Assembly: GCA_013812695.1 (NCBI GenBank)
Contig: JACCSZ010000248.1
Span: 7,283 to 71,282, forward strand
Direction of reading: 5' to 3'
From: Gemmatimonadales bacterium
GTDB taxonomy: Bacteria > Gemmatimonadota > Gemmatimonadetes > Gemmatimonadales > GWC2-71-9
Length of the DNA stretch: 64,000 nt
Shown here: positions 8,082 to 16,585 of the stretch, piece by piece
How positions within the stretch are numbered: position 1 is the first letter of the stretch
Layout of the letters: each line of letters starts with the position of its first letter
Made by a program: the position numbers and the translations under genes
Notes under the pieces: generated by a model
Database searches by the model: none
What the model was told of the DNA's origin: nothing
The model's input: the letters and a program-made list of their open reading frames with translations, nothing else

Positions 8082-9769
8082 CCCGTCCCTTCGCGGAGCG
8101 CGCGGCTCACGGCGTTCCGTACCACCAGGTCTTTGTCGTCGGCGGCCGACTGCAATACGGCACGGGCCTCGGCCGTCCGGATCTTCCCCAACGCGATGGC
8201 GGCGCACGCGCGCGTGTCCGACGATTCCTTCATCCGGAGGAGACCGCGCGGAAGCAGGAGGGCGCTCAGCGGCTTGAGCCCGCTCGTGCCGGCGATCGCC
8301 CCGTAGGCCTCGAAGAACGCCATCTTTTCGGTCAGATCCATCCCGGCGACCGACCTGCCGAGCACCACACCTTCCACCCGCCGCTGCGCGCCCTTGTAGC
8401 CTCGGCCCCCGACGACACGCACGGCCGCCAGCCGCACGGCGCGATCCGGATCCTCGAGCGCCTTGTCCACCCAGCCGAGCGCGGCGGGTGTGGCGAGCTG
8501 GGCGAGGGCGTGCACGCTGGCGAGACGAACCGCCGGATCGCGGTGGGTGACGGTCTCACCCAGCCCAGGCACGGTCTGCACGAGCTGCAGGCGCCCGCAC
8601 AGCGTCGCCACCGCCGCGAGCGCCTCCGAGTCGGGCGACCGCAGGATGCGCAGGACCTCCGCCGGGTGCGCCTCGGCCAACCGGTCGGCCACCTCCTCCA
8701 GCAGTTGCTTGAGCGTGGGCGAGCCGAGCATCGGGATCCAGGTCAGGATCGGAGCGAGCGCGGTGGCGCGGAGCTCGCGCAGCACCTCGGCCACCGTCGC
8801 TTCACCCGCGAGCGCGGGGGCCTCGTCGATCGACTGGATGAGCTGGCTCACGATGGCGGGCTCGCTCAGCTTGGCGACGAAGCCGTCGAGCCGTGCGGCG
8901 TGCTCGGGCTCGAGCCCGGGCGTCCGTTGCGCGAGCTCCCGGGATTCGCGGAGCACCGCGGCGGCGGTGCGGAAATCGTGGGCATTGAGAAAATTGGGGA
9001 AGAGCGCCTCGAGGATCCCCAGAATTTCGGAGCGGACCGCGGACTCGCCCTGCAGCTCGAACAGATCGAACAAGGCGTCGAGGGAGGCGTGCCGCACATC
9101 GCGCGTGTACTCCTCCGCCACGCTGGCGGCCACCTGATTGATCTCGCGCTCGTCGAGGAAATAGAGCGTCGCGTCGAAGTCATCGAGGTCGATGAGGCCC
9201 TTGGCCCGCGGTGGCGCTTCCTCCTCCGCGGCGGCGCGTCGGATACGCGCCGCGTCCTCGCTGCCGGCGCCAGCGCCATACGCGCCGGTCTGCTCGGGAA
9301 CGCCGCCCGTGTCCCCGAGGAACTCCATGAACTCGTACTGGATGAACTCGAATTCCTGCTCCCAGAGCAGCGTCAGCAGGTCGTCGCCTGCATCGGTGGG
9401 AAGGAAGCGGGCCCGGTTGATCGTTTCGAGAAAGCGGGGCAGCTCCTCGATCTCCGCGCCTTGCCGAATGGTGAGCGAGCGCATCCCGTCCTTGAACAGC
9501 CCCCACGCCACGCTCTCGTTCTTGTTCGGCTGATGGTAGACCACCTGGTCTTCCCAGACGAAATCGGTCTCGGCCACGGTGAGGACCAGCTCGCCGAGCA
9601 CCGCATAGATCGGCTGGAAGGCGACGCGGAGGTTGTCGCTGGCGCGCTGGTACACGGGATTGTTCGGCAGGTACATGTGATAGGCGCGCAGCGCCTTGAC
9701 CAGGCCGGTGACCAGCTCGGCGACCTGAGACGCGGGGAGGATGTCCGTGGGCACGGAGCCGCTCGTCAC
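8078..9769 (-). CDS. HEAT-repeat protein sharing an N-terminal domain with its HD-GYP neighbour
   Basis: 563 aa, GTG start overlapping the trpB stop (GTGA). The N-terminal 150 residues form a globular domain beginning LVTGLVKALRAYHMYLPNNP. This aligns by eye with the neighbour's LLLALYTALRSLKLYPVENA, including a following QRA and a shared (ML)R(ST) segment. An acidic, Ala-rich linker follows (about residues 155-200). The C-terminal half contains alpha-helical HEAT-like repeats (RDPAVRLASVHALAQLATPAALGWVDKALEDPDRAVRLAAVRVV in consecutive repeats, and a last one near KDLVVRNAVSRAL). Probably a cytoplasmic scaffold partnering the HD-GYP protein. Function not recognised. Confidence 0.78.
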   Translation of the reverse strand: MTSGSVPTDILPASQVAELVTGLVKALRAYHMYLPNNPVYQRASDNLRVAFQPIYAVLGELVLTVAETDFVWEDQVVYHQPNKNESVAWGLFKDGMRSLTIRQGAEIEELPRFLETINRARFLPTDAGDDLLTLLWEQEFEFIQYEFMEFLGDTGGVPEQTGAYGAGAGSEDAARIRRAAAEEEAPPRAKGLIDLDDFDATLYFLDEREINQVAASVAEEYTRDVRHASLDALFDLFELQGESAVRSEILGILEALFPNFLNAHDFRTAAAVLRESRELAQRTPGLEPEHAARLDGFVAKLSEPAIVSQLIQSIDEAPALAGEATVAEVLRELRATALAPILTWIPMLGSPTLKQLLEEVADRLAEAHPAEVLRILRSPDSEALAAVATLCGRLQLVQTVPGLGETVTHRDPAVRLASVHALAQLATPAALGWVDKALEDPDRAVRLAAVRVVGGRGYKGAQRRVEGVVLGRSVAGMDLTEKMAFFEAYGAIAGTSGLKPLSALLLPRGLLRMKESSDTRACAAIALGKIRTAEARAVLQSAADDKDLVVRNAVSRALREGTG

Positions 9770-10968
9770 ACGGGGGCCCCGAGCAACTCGGCCACGTGGG
9801 CGACGTCCTTGTCGCCGCGCCCGCTGAGACAGACGAGCACGAGCGCACCCATGGGCCAGCGCCCCGCCATCCGGCGGACGTAGGCGAACGCGTGGGCGGT
9901 CTCGAGCGCCGGAATGATGCCCTCGAGCCGGCAGACCGCCTGAAACGCGTCGAGCGCTTCGGCGTCGGTGGCCGACTCGTACGCCACCCGCCCCGAGTCG
10001 CGCAGGTAGCTGTGCTCCGGTCCGACGCCCGGGTAGTCCAAGCCGGCCGACACGGAGTGCGCGGGGGTCACCTGTCCGTCGGCGTCCTGCAGCAGGTAGC
10101 TCAAGCTTCCGTGCAGCACGCCGGGCGCGCCCGCGCTCAGCGTCGCGCTGTGCTGCCCGCTCGCGATGCCCTTGCCGGCCGCTTCGATGCCCACCAGCCG
10201 CACCCCGGCATCGTCGAGAAATCCGGCGAAGATGCCCAGGGCGTTCGAGCCGCCGCCCACGCACGCCACCACCGAGTGCGGGAGCCGGTGGTAGCGCGAC
10301 AGCATCTGGGCGCGGGCCTCGCGGCCGATCACGGACTGGAAGTCGCGCACCATGCGCGGGAACGGGTCCGGACCCACCACCGACCCGATGATGTAATGCG
10401 TCGTGGGGATGTTGGTGACCCAGTCGCGGAGCGCTTCGTTGGTCGCGTCCTTGAGGGTGCGGGTGCCCGATTGGACGGGGACGACCGTGGCGCCGAGCAG
10501 CTCCATGCGGTACACGTTGAGGCGCTGGCGGGCCATGTCTTCGGCGCCCATGTAGACCACGCACTCGAACCCGAACCGCGCGCACACCGTGGCGGTCGCC
10601 ACGCCGTGCTGACCCGCGCCGGTCTCCGCGATGATGCGGCGCTTGCCCATCCGGAGCGCCAGCAACGCCTGCCCGATGGTGTTGTTGATCTTGTGCGCGC
10701 CGGTGTGATTCAGGTCTTCGCGCTTGAGCACCACGGTGGCGGCGGTCTCGGCACTGAGCCGGGGTGCTTCGGTGAGCGGGGACGGCCGGCCGACGAACTC
10801 GGCGAGCAGCGCCTCGAACTCCGCCCAGAACGCTGGATCGGCGCGCGCGGCGTCGTACAACGCCGTGAGGTCGTCGAGCGCGGCGACGAGGGTTTCAGGA
10901 ACGTAGCGGCCGCCGTAGGGGCCGAACCGTCCCCCTACGGCGCGTTCAGCTGCCAATACTGTGGCCAA
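9766..10968 (-). CDS. trpB: Tryptophan synthase beta chain
   Basis: 400 aa. PLP enzyme condensing indole with serine to give tryptophan. Motifs: GRFGPYGGRYVPETL, the PLP lysine in NHTGAHKINNTIGQ, AETGAGQHGVATA, the phosphate-binding GGGSNALG, and SAGLDYPGVGPEHS. The start is TTG at 10968, supported by a good GGAGG Shine-Dalgarno six bases upstream on the minus strand. It overlaps the trpF end by 23 bp. A canonical TrpB1-type sequence with no missing key residue seen. Confidence 0.96.
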   Translation of the reverse strand: MATVLAAERAVGGRFGPYGGRYVPETLVAALDDLTALYDAARADPAFWAEFEALLAEFVGRPSPLTEAPRLSAETAATVVLKREDLNHTGAHKINNTIGQALLALRMGKRRIIAETGAGQHGVATATVCARFGFECVVYMGAEDMARQRLNVYRMELLGATVVPVQSGTRTLKDATNEALRDWVTNIPTTHYIIGSVVGPDPFPRMVRDFQSVIGREARAQMLSRYHRLPHSVVACVGGGSNALGIFAGFLDDAGVRLVGIEAAGKGIASGQHSATLSAGAPGVLHGSLSYLLQDADGQVTPAHSVSAGLDYPGVGPEHSYLRDSGRVAYESATDAEALDAFQAVCRLEGIIPALETAHAFAYVRRMAGRWPMGALVLVCLSGRGDKDVAHVAELLGAPV

Positions 10969-11605
10969 GCACCGCCTCCAGAAATCGTGCGATCTTGTCA
11001 GGGTCCTTGATGCCGGGAAGGCGCTCCACTCCTGAACTTACATCCACCACCTCGGGTCGAACGAGGGCCACCGCCGCGCCGACGTTATCCGGGGTGAGTC
11101 CGCCGGCCAGCACCATGGTGGCACCCGCGAGCCGCCCGCGAGCCTCGCGAGCCACGGCGAGGTCGAGCGAAACGCCGGTGCCCCCGGCCGCATGCTCGAC
11201 CAGGGGCTCGACCAGCACCGCGTCGGCATCCCGCACCGACTCGCTCAGGGCATCGAGATCTTCAGGCGCGGCGATCCGAACGACCCGCCAGACCACCAGC
11301 CCCTCCGCCCGGAGCCGTGCGGCGTCCTGCCGCCGGTAGGGCCCGTGAAGCTGCGCTCCCGCGAGCCGGGCGGCGCGAGATATCCGCAGGATGTCGTCGA
11401 CCGATTGGTCGCCGTACACGCCGAAGACGGGAACGCCGTCGGCTGCCGCGCTGATTTCTCCCGCCGTTTCGGTGGTCGTTCGTCTGGGTCCTCCAGCAAA
11501 AACGACGCCCAGGAAGGCCGCCCCCGCCTCGGCGGCGGCCGCTCCGTCGCCCGGCCGGGTGAGCCCGCAGATCTTGACCCGGAATCGGTTGCCGTTACCG
11601 GCCAT
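10946..11605 (-). CDS. trpF: Phosphoribosylanthranilate isomerase
   Basis: 219 aa. Amadori isomerisation of phosphoribosylanthranilate to CdRP in tryptophan synthesis; a single TIM barrel. Motifs: VKICGLTRPGD (catalytic Cys), GVVFAGGPR, AQLHGPY, the phosphate-binding AGGLTPDNV, and VDVSSGVE near the C-terminus. ATG 11605 overlaps the trpC stop by 11 bp (ATGGCCGGTAA). Part of the leftward trpCFB operon. Confidence 0.95.
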   Translation of the reverse strand: MAGNGNRFRVKICGLTRPGDGAAAAEAGAAFLGVVFAGGPRRTTTETAGEISAAADGVPVFGVYGDQSVDDILRISRAARLAGAQLHGPYRRQDAARLRAEGLVVWRVVRIAAPEDLDALSESVRDADAVLVEPLVEHAAGGTGVSLDLAVAREARGRLAGATMVLAGGLTPDNVGAAVALVRPEVVDVSSGVERLPGIKDPDKIARFLEAVLGHSIGS

Positions 11606-12383
11606 GGCGGGGTATCCGGCTCAGGCGCGTGAGCAGTTCGTCCGGGTCGGCGGCGGCGGAGAGCGCGGTGCCGATGAGCACGGCATCCGCGCCGGCCTCG
11701 GCGGCTGCCTCGACGTCGACCTCGCTCGACATGCCGCTCTCGGCGACGGCCAGGCACGCGGGGGGGATCGCGCGGAGAATGCGCCACGCCCCCGCGGTGT
11801 CGATGCGGAACGTATCCAGATCGCGACTGTTGACGCCCACGATCGTCGCCCCGACGTTGAGAGCCTGGGCGGCTTCCTCGAGGGTGTGCACTTCCACGAG
11901 CGCATCCAGCCCGGTCTGGCGGGCCGCGGTGAGCAGGTGGCTCAGTCGGGGCTCGGCGAGGGCTCGCACGATCAACAGGACCGCCGCCGCGCCGGCAGCG
12001 CGCGCTTCCACGATCTGCAGCTCGTCGAGGATGAAGTCCTTCCGAAGCACCGGCACACTGGCGCGGCTGGCGGCGGCGCGAAGGTCGTTCACCGACCCGC
12101 CGAAATATGGGCCGTCGGTCAGCACTGAAACAGCGGCGGCGCCGTGGCGCGCGTAGCGCTCGGCGCGTTCGGCCGGATCGAGATCTTCGCGGATGGGGCC
12201 CGCGGATGGCGACCGTCGCTTGACCTCCGCGATTACCGCGACTGTCCCACGCCGCAGCGCCGCCGCGAACGAGGGCGGCCCGGCCGCGTCCGCCGCCGCC
12301 CGCTCCACGGCCGCACGCCGCGCCAGCAGGCTGGGCAAAGCGCCACGAGTGGAGGCGAGAATCTGGTCGAGGGTGACGGGCAT
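11595..12383 (-). CDS. trpC: Indole-3-glycerol phosphate synthase
   Basis: 262 aa. Ring closure of CdRP to indole-3-glycerol phosphate. Conserved segments: VIAEVKRRSPSAG (catalytic Lys), SVLTDGPYFGGS, PVLRKDFILDELQI, VEVHTLEEA, IVGVNSRDLDTF, and AESGMSS. ATG 12383 is preceded by AAGGAC as a Shine-Dalgarno. First gene of the leftward operon; its promoter region overlaps that of divergent lexA. A longer in-frame extension to 12470 would run through the lexA promoter and is rejected. Confidence 0.95.
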   Translation of the reverse strand: MPVTLDQILASTRGALPSLLARRAAVERAAADAAGPPSFAAALRRGTVAVIAEVKRRSPSAGPIREDLDPAERAERYARHGAAAVSVLTDGPYFGGSVNDLRAAASRASVPVLRKDFILDELQIVEARAAGAAAVLLIVRALAEPRLSHLLTAARQTGLDALVEVHTLEEAAQALNVGATIVGVNSRDLDTFRIDTAGAWRILRAIPPACLAVAESGMSSEVDVEAAAEAGADAVLIGTALSAAADPDELLTRLSRIPRHGR

Positions 12384-12384
12384 C

Positions 12385-12413
12385 TTGTCCTTCGGCCGGT
12401 CTTCGGGTATAGT
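12385..12413 (+). promoter_or_regulatory. Predicted lexA promoter
   Basis: TTGTCC at 12385-12390 and TATAGT at 12408-12413 are separated by exactly 17 bp, a strong sigma70-like match. The GTG of lexA lies about 44 bp downstream and has its own GAGGAG Shine-Dalgarno at 12445-12450. A -10-like TACTAT on the minus strand (12414-12409) for trpC overlaps this -10, so the two promoters are back to back. Confidence 0.6.
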
Positions 12414-12431
12414 AGTTCGGGCTCTATTCGG
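12390..12431. promoter_or_regulatory. Candidate LexA operator: paired TTCGG direct repeats
   Basis: Four TTCGG words start at 12391, 12402, 12416 and 12427. They form two pairs with an 11-bp period (TTCGG-N6-TTCGG), one over the spacer of the lexA promoter and one just past its -10. Written as CTTC-N7-CTTC and GTTC-N7-ATTC, they resemble the direct-repeat SOS box GTTC-N7-GTTC known in alphaproteobacteria. The pairing and position are seen directly; LexA binding is inferred. Confidence 0.45.
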
Positions 12432-12456
12432 TCGTCTCGTGGACGAGGAGAAACCT

Positions 12457-13065
12457 GTGCCCCTGACCAAGCGCCAGAGCGAAATTCTCGCCTTCCTGCA
12501 CCATCACATTCAGGACCAGGGTTATGCGCCGAGCTTCGAGGAAATCGCCGAGCGGTTCGGGTTCCAGTCGCTCGCCACGGTGCACGAGCACCTGACCAAT
12601 CTCGAGCGCAAGGGATACATCCGCCGGTCATACAACGAGAGCCGATCCATCGAGGTCCTTCCGCCCCGTGGCACCTCCGCGGCCAGCGAAATCCCGCTGC
12701 TAGGCAAGGTGGCGGCGGGTACGCCGATCGAATCGCTCATGCACCAGGAGACGATCGCGGTGCCCGATCAGATGCTCCCGCGCCGTGGTCCCAACTACGC
12801 GTTGCGGGTGCAAGGCACTTCGATGGTCGACGAGCACATCATGGATGGCGACGTCGTCGTGGTCCACGGCAAGCAGACCGCCGAGAACGGCGAGATGGTC
12901 ATCGCCCTGGTCAACGGGAGCGAGGCCACGGTCAAGAAATTCTACCGCGAGGCCGGCGGCTGGATCCGACTGCAACCCGCGAATGCCACCATGCAGCCCA
13001 TGCGGTTCCAGGAACGGGATGTCCTGATTCAGGGTGTGGTGGTCGGGGTCATCCGTAAGTACTGA
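12457..13065 (+). CDS. lexA: SOS repressor LexA
   Basis: 202 aa from GTG 12457 (GAGGAG six bases upstream). The N-terminal winged helix is LTKRQSEILAFLHHHI...PSFEEIAERFGFQSLATVHEHL. The C-terminal S24 peptidase domain carries the self-cleavage bond A87-G88 (KVAAGTPI), nucleophile Ser122 (QGTSMVD) and general-base Lys160 (ATVKKF). It represses DNA-damage genes until RecA-stimulated autocleavage, and it is probably autoregulated through the repeats in its promoter. It divergently faces trpC and converges on trpD. Confidence 0.96.
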   Translation: MPLTKRQSEILAFLHHHIQDQGYAPSFEEIAERFGFQSLATVHEHLTNLERKGYIRRSYNESRSIEVLPPRGTSAASEIPLLGKVAAGTPIESLMHQETIAVPDQMLPRRGPNYALRVQGTSMVDEHIMDGDVVVVHGKQTAENGEMVIALVNGSEATVKKFYREAGGWIRLQPANATMQPMRFQERDVLIQGVVVGVIRKY

Positions 13066-13079
13066 TCGGCCCCGCCCGT

Positions 13080-13173
13080 CATCCTGAGCGGAGCGAAGGA
13101 TCGTCCAATGCGTGCGGCTGAGCCTATGGGCTCACGGCCACCGCGCCCCCGATCCTTCGCTCCGCTCAGGATG
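13080..13173. repeat. 24-bp perfect inverted repeat between lexA and trpD
   Basis: The arms 13080-13103 and 13150-13173 are exact reverse complements over 24 bp (core CTGAGCGGAGCGAAGGATC), with a 46-bp loop. The right arm and part of the loop lie inside the trpD reading frame and encode RHPERSEGS. The trpD stop is in the loop. This looks like a dispersed repetitive extragenic element inserted at the convergent junction; it may also act as a bidirectional transcript end. Confidence 0.85.
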
Positions 13174-14214
13174 CCGGACCCGAGGCCCCCCAGCCGCCGC
13201 CCGCAGCCTCCCCAGCACTTCCGCGCCCGCCCCGCGCTCCAGCGCTTCCCGCGCCCGGGCCATGCACTCCTCGAGCGTCCACTCGTTCCCTGACACGTAG
13301 AGCGCCGCCGCCGCGTTGAGCAGGACCGCGCAGCGCTCGACGGTGCTTCCCTTCCCTTCCAACAGGCGCTCGATCCGAGCCGCGTTCTCCCCCGGGTCAC
13401 CACCCGCCAGCGCGTCGAGGTCCTCACACTCGAGACCGTGCCGTGCCGGCGCTATCGTCCATTGGTTCACCTCCGCCTCTCGCACCTCCCACACGCGCGT
13501 CGTGCCGGCGGGGCTCACCTCGTCCATGCCGATGGTCGCGTGCACGACCAGCGCGTGCGCCGCGCCGAGCCGCGCGAGGGCGCCGGCCATCAGTGGCGCG
13601 CGATCCTCGCTCGAGACGCCGATCACCTGGCGCTGCACGCCCGCCGGGTTCGCGAGCGGTCCGAGCAGGTTCATGATCGTGGCGACGCCGAGCTCCTTCC
13701 GCACTGGCGCGACGTGGCGCATGGCGGGGTGGTAGGTCGGCGCGAACAGGAACACCAGGCCGACGTCCCGCAGCACGGTGAGGGCACGCGCGGGCGGCAC
13801 ATCGATATCGACACCCAGCGCCTCGAGCACGTCCGCAGATCCGCATCGCGAGGTGTAACTCCGGTTCCCGTGCTTCGCCACGGGCACGCCAGCTCCCGCC
13901 ACGACGAACGCCGCCGCGGTCGAGATGTTGAGCGTGCCGATCCGGCCGCCGCCCGTGCCGCACGTATCGACCACGCCGTCGGCGGTCCCGAGGTCCAGCC
14001 GGAGCATCGCGCACCGAAGCGCGCTCGCCGCGCCCGCGACCTCGTCCGCGCTCTCCCCCTTGGCGCGGAGCCCCATCAGCAGCGCGGCCATCTGCACCGG
14101 CGTGGCCTCGCCGCGCATGAGGACGCCGAACGCACCCGCCGCCGCCGATTGGTCGAGCGAGCCGCCTGACGCGAGCTGCTGAATAGCATGCCGAAGCGGG
14201 AGACTTTCGCTCAC
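13132..14214 (-). CDS. trpD: Anthranilate phosphoribosyltransferase
   Basis: 360 aa, GTG start. Transfers phosphoribose from PRPP to anthranilate. Motifs: VVDTCGTGGGRIGTLNIST (PRPP-binding), AKHGNRSYTSRCGSADVLEALG, FAPTYHPAMRHVAPVRKELG, and NLLGPLANPAG. The last 20 or so residues (after LRAAAGG) are not family sequence. They come from translation of the inverted-repeat arm (RHPERSEGS) plus loop, so the native C-terminus was probably changed by repeat insertion. It is separated from trpC by the lexA gene and transcribed alone here; trpE and trpG are not in the window. Confidence 0.95.
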   Translation of the reverse strand: MSESLPLRHAIQQLASGGSLDQSAAAGAFGVLMRGEATPVQMAALLMGLRAKGESADEVAGAASALRCAMLRLDLGTADGVVDTCGTGGGRIGTLNISTAAAFVVAGAGVPVAKHGNRSYTSRCGSADVLEALGVDIDVPPARALTVLRDVGLVFLFAPTYHPAMRHVAPVRKELGVATIMNLLGPLANPAGVQRQVIGVSSEDRAPLMAGALARLGAAHALVVHATIGMDEVSPAGTTRVWEVREAEVNQWTIAPARHGLECEDLDALAGGDPGENAARIERLLEGKGSTVERCAVLLNAAAALYVSGNEWTLEECMARAREALERGAGAEVLGRLRAAAGGPRVRHPERSEGSGARWP

Positions 14215-14315
14215 GTGCGGTCGGGGTTGGGCGTCGTCGAAATGGCGCGGAAGGCGTGGCCAACAGTATTCTCACGAGGGCGCTTTTGTCAATGTGGCAC
14301 AAGCAGTTGCGTGGC

Positions 14316-14344
14316 TTGCTCGGGGGGTCCTGGTGCGCTACATT
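14316..14344 (+). promoter_or_regulatory. Predicted truA promoter (possible leaderless start)
   Basis: TTGCTC (14316-14321), a 17-bp spacer, then TACATT (14339-14344). The truA ATG begins 8 bases after the -10, so transcription would start within a few bases of the start codon. Confidence 0.45.
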
Positions 14345-14352
14345 TTCCGAGG

Positions 14353-15177
14353 ATGAGCCGGACTTTTCTCGCCACGCTGCACTTCGACGGTACCGGGTTT
14401 GTCGGGTGGCAGCGCCAACCGGCCAGCCGATCGGTGCAACTCGAATTCGAGCGCGTGCTCGAACGCCTGTTCGGACAGCGTGCGCCCGCGCTTGCGGCCG
14501 GCCGCACCGATGCCGGGGTGCACGCGCTCGGGCTCGGCGTCAGCTTCTCCGCACCTGCGGCGTGGGACGGCGTTGCCCTCCGCCGCGCGCTCAACGCTTT
14601 GCTCCCCCCCGACTGCTGGACCGAGCGCGTCGTTCCCATGCGAACCGGCTTTCATGCCCGGAAGTGCGCGCGGTCGCGCCGCTACCGCTACGACATCGGC
14701 ACCGACGCCGCCGCGAGCTCGCCGTTTCGCCGGCCCTTCGAGTGGGCCCTGGGCCGGCCGCTCGACTTCGGAGCCCTCCGCGCGGCGGCAACGCTGCTCC
14801 ACGGCGAGCACGATTTCAGAGCCTATGCGGTCAAAGGCCAACCCAAACCCCACTACCGATGCCGGGTCGCCTCGGCCGAGTGGCTCGACCGGCCGGCCGG
14901 GCACGGCGTGAGCTTCCAGGTCGAGGCGGACCGGTTTCTTCACCACATGGTCCGCATGCTCGTTGGCACCATGGTAGACGTCGGGCTGGGCCGCCGGCCG
15001 CTGTCCGACATCGAGATGCTGCTCGAGCATCGTGACAACCAGGGCACCAGCCCGCCGGCGCCGCCGCAGGGCCTCTATTTCGTGTCGGCCACCTACCCCT
15101 CCGAGTACTTCCTGACGGACGCCGGCACCGGCGAACTGGTGGTCGAGGCGCTGGACACGGCCGCTCGGGATGCGTAA
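14353..15177 (+). CDS. truA: tRNA pseudouridine(38-40) synthase
   Basis: 274 aa. Isomerises U38-U40 in the tRNA anticodon stem. Motifs: LHFDGTGFVGWQRQP, the catalytic Asp in AAGRTDAGVHALG, TGFHARKCARSRRYRY, HDFRAYAV and FLHHMVRMLVGTMVDVGLGR. ATG 14353 is immediately preceded by GAGG, too close to be an ordinary Shine-Dalgarno. Together with the promoter position this suggests a very short or absent leader. First gene of the long rightward operon; its end overlaps the next start. Confidence 0.95.
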   Translation: MSRTFLATLHFDGTGFVGWQRQPASRSVQLEFERVLERLFGQRAPALAAGRTDAGVHALGLGVSFSAPAAWDGVALRRALNALLPPDCWTERVVPMRTGFHARKCARSRRYRYDIGTDAAASSPFRRPFEWALGRPLDFGALRAAATLLHGEHDFRAYAVKGQPKPHYRCRVASAEWLDRPAGHGVSFQVEADRFLHHMVRMLVGTMVDVGLGRRPLSDIEMLLEHRDNQGTSPPAPPQGLYFVSATYPSEYFLTDAGTGELVVEALDTAARDA

Positions 15178-16585
15178 GCGCGCGGTCGTCCTCACGCTGT
15201 TTGCGGTTGCCTGCGGCGAGGGGCACCCCGGCACCGCGCGCCCTGGCAGTGCCGGCCTGGTCTCCAGCTCCGCCGCGCAAGTGGCGGTTCGTGCGGCCGA
15301 CGCGCAGGTGGCCGCCTCGCGGCGTACCGCGCTCGTATCGGCGGTGGAGCGCGCCTCGGGCGCGGTGGTGTCGATCAACGTCACCTCCACCCGCCAGCTG
15401 CCGGCACGCTCGCCTTGGGATTTCTTCTTCGTGCCCGACGGCGCCCGCGTGGTCCAGGGCTACGGTACGGGCTTTGTCGTCCGCCCCAACGGGGTGATCG
15501 TCACGAATCAGCACGTGGTGGCCAACGCCACCAAGGTCGTGGTGACGCTGCCGGACGGCACCGATCTTCCCGCCCGGGTGCTCGGCGAAGATCCGCTGAC
15601 CGACATCGCGGTGCTGCGGGTGGATCGCCAGGGGCTCCGCGCGGTGGCGGCCGGTCGCAGCACCGATCTCATGATCGGAGAGTGGGTCGTGGCGCTGGGC
15701 AATCCGTACGCCTATCTCCTCGGGAACGCGGAACCGACCGTCACGGTCGGCGTGGTCAGCGCGATCTCGCGGAACATCCTGCCGACGGGCGAGCAGACCG
15801 GCCTGTACCTCGACATGATCCAGACCGATGCCGCCATCAATCCGGGCAACTCCGGCGGCCCGCTCACCAACGCCGCGGGCGAAGTGATCGGCGTCAACTC
15901 GTCGATCTTCAGCAACAGCGGCGGCTCGGTCGGGCTGGGCTTCGCGATCCCCATCGAGCGCGCGCTTCGCGTGGCCGACGAGATCATCCGGAGCGGCTCG
16001 GTGCGGCGGGCCTGGGTGGGCCTGGACGTCGAAGGCGCGGCGGCGATGCGGAACTGGAAGAGCCAGGGGGGTGTGGTGGTCGCGTCGGTCACGCCGGATG
16101 GCCCGGCGGCGCGCGCGGCGCTGCGGGCAGGCGACGTCCTCGTCGAGGCGAACGGCCGCCGGCTTCGCAACTACCTCGATTGGGAGGCGGTCAAACTCGA
16201 TCTCCACGTGGGCGACAGCGTCGGCCTCAGCGTCCGGAGCGGCGGTGGGACGGCACGCCGCCGCATCGTGACCGGCGACCTTCCGACCGTGACTGCCGAG
16301 AAGGTGACGGTCCTCCGCGACCTGCAACTCATCAACGTGTCGCCGCAGGTGCAGGCCGAGCGCGGCATTCGAAGCGAGCGCGGCGCGCTCATCTTCAAGA
16401 TCTCCTCCGAGGTCAGCCGCGCCACGGGTCTCCGCGAGGGCGATGTCATCGTCGGGGTCAACCGGAGCGCGGTACGTGGCGCCTCCCAGGTCGAGGGCCT
16501 GTTGAACGTGCGCTCGGGTGAAGTCATCCGGGTCTACGTCGAGCGCGACGGCCAGATCACCTTTACGGACCTGGTCTTTCGATGA
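15170..16585 (+). CDS. HtrA/DegP-like serine protease with two PDZ domains
   Basis: 471 aa. An N-terminal export signal (MRKRAVVLTLFAVAC, possibly a lipoprotein with Cys at 15) and a short linker precede a trypsin-like domain with triad His115 (TNQHVV), Asp145 (LTDIAV) and Ser228 (NPGNSGGPL). Two PDZ domains follow (around 290-370 and 385-465; GVVVASVTPDGPAARAALRAGD and ALIFKISSEVSRATGLREGD). It degrades or refolds misfolded envelope proteins. The ATG overlaps the truA stop. Its place ahead of purB is unusual but the overlaps indicate co-transcription. Confidence 0.92.
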   Translation: MRKRAVVLTLFAVACGEGHPGTARPGSAGLVSSSAAQVAVRAADAQVAASRRTALVSAVERASGAVVSINVTSTRQLPARSPWDFFFVPDGARVVQGYGTGFVVRPNGVIVTNQHVVANATKVVVTLPDGTDLPARVLGEDPLTDIAVLRVDRQGLRAVAAGRSTDLMIGEWVVALGNPYAYLLGNAEPTVTVGVVSAISRNILPTGEQTGLYLDMIQTDAAINPGNSGGPLTNAAGEVIGVNSSIFSNSGGSVGLGFAIPIERALRVADEIIRSGSVRRAWVGLDVEGAAAMRNWKSQGGVVVASVTPDGPAARAALRAGDVLVEANGRRLRNYLDWEAVKLDLHVGDSVGLSVRSGGGTARRRIVTGDLPTVTAEKVTVLRDLQLINVSPQVQAERGIRSERGALIFKISSEVSRATGLREGDVIVGVNRSAVRGASQVEGLLNVRSGEVIRVYVERDGQITFTDLVFR

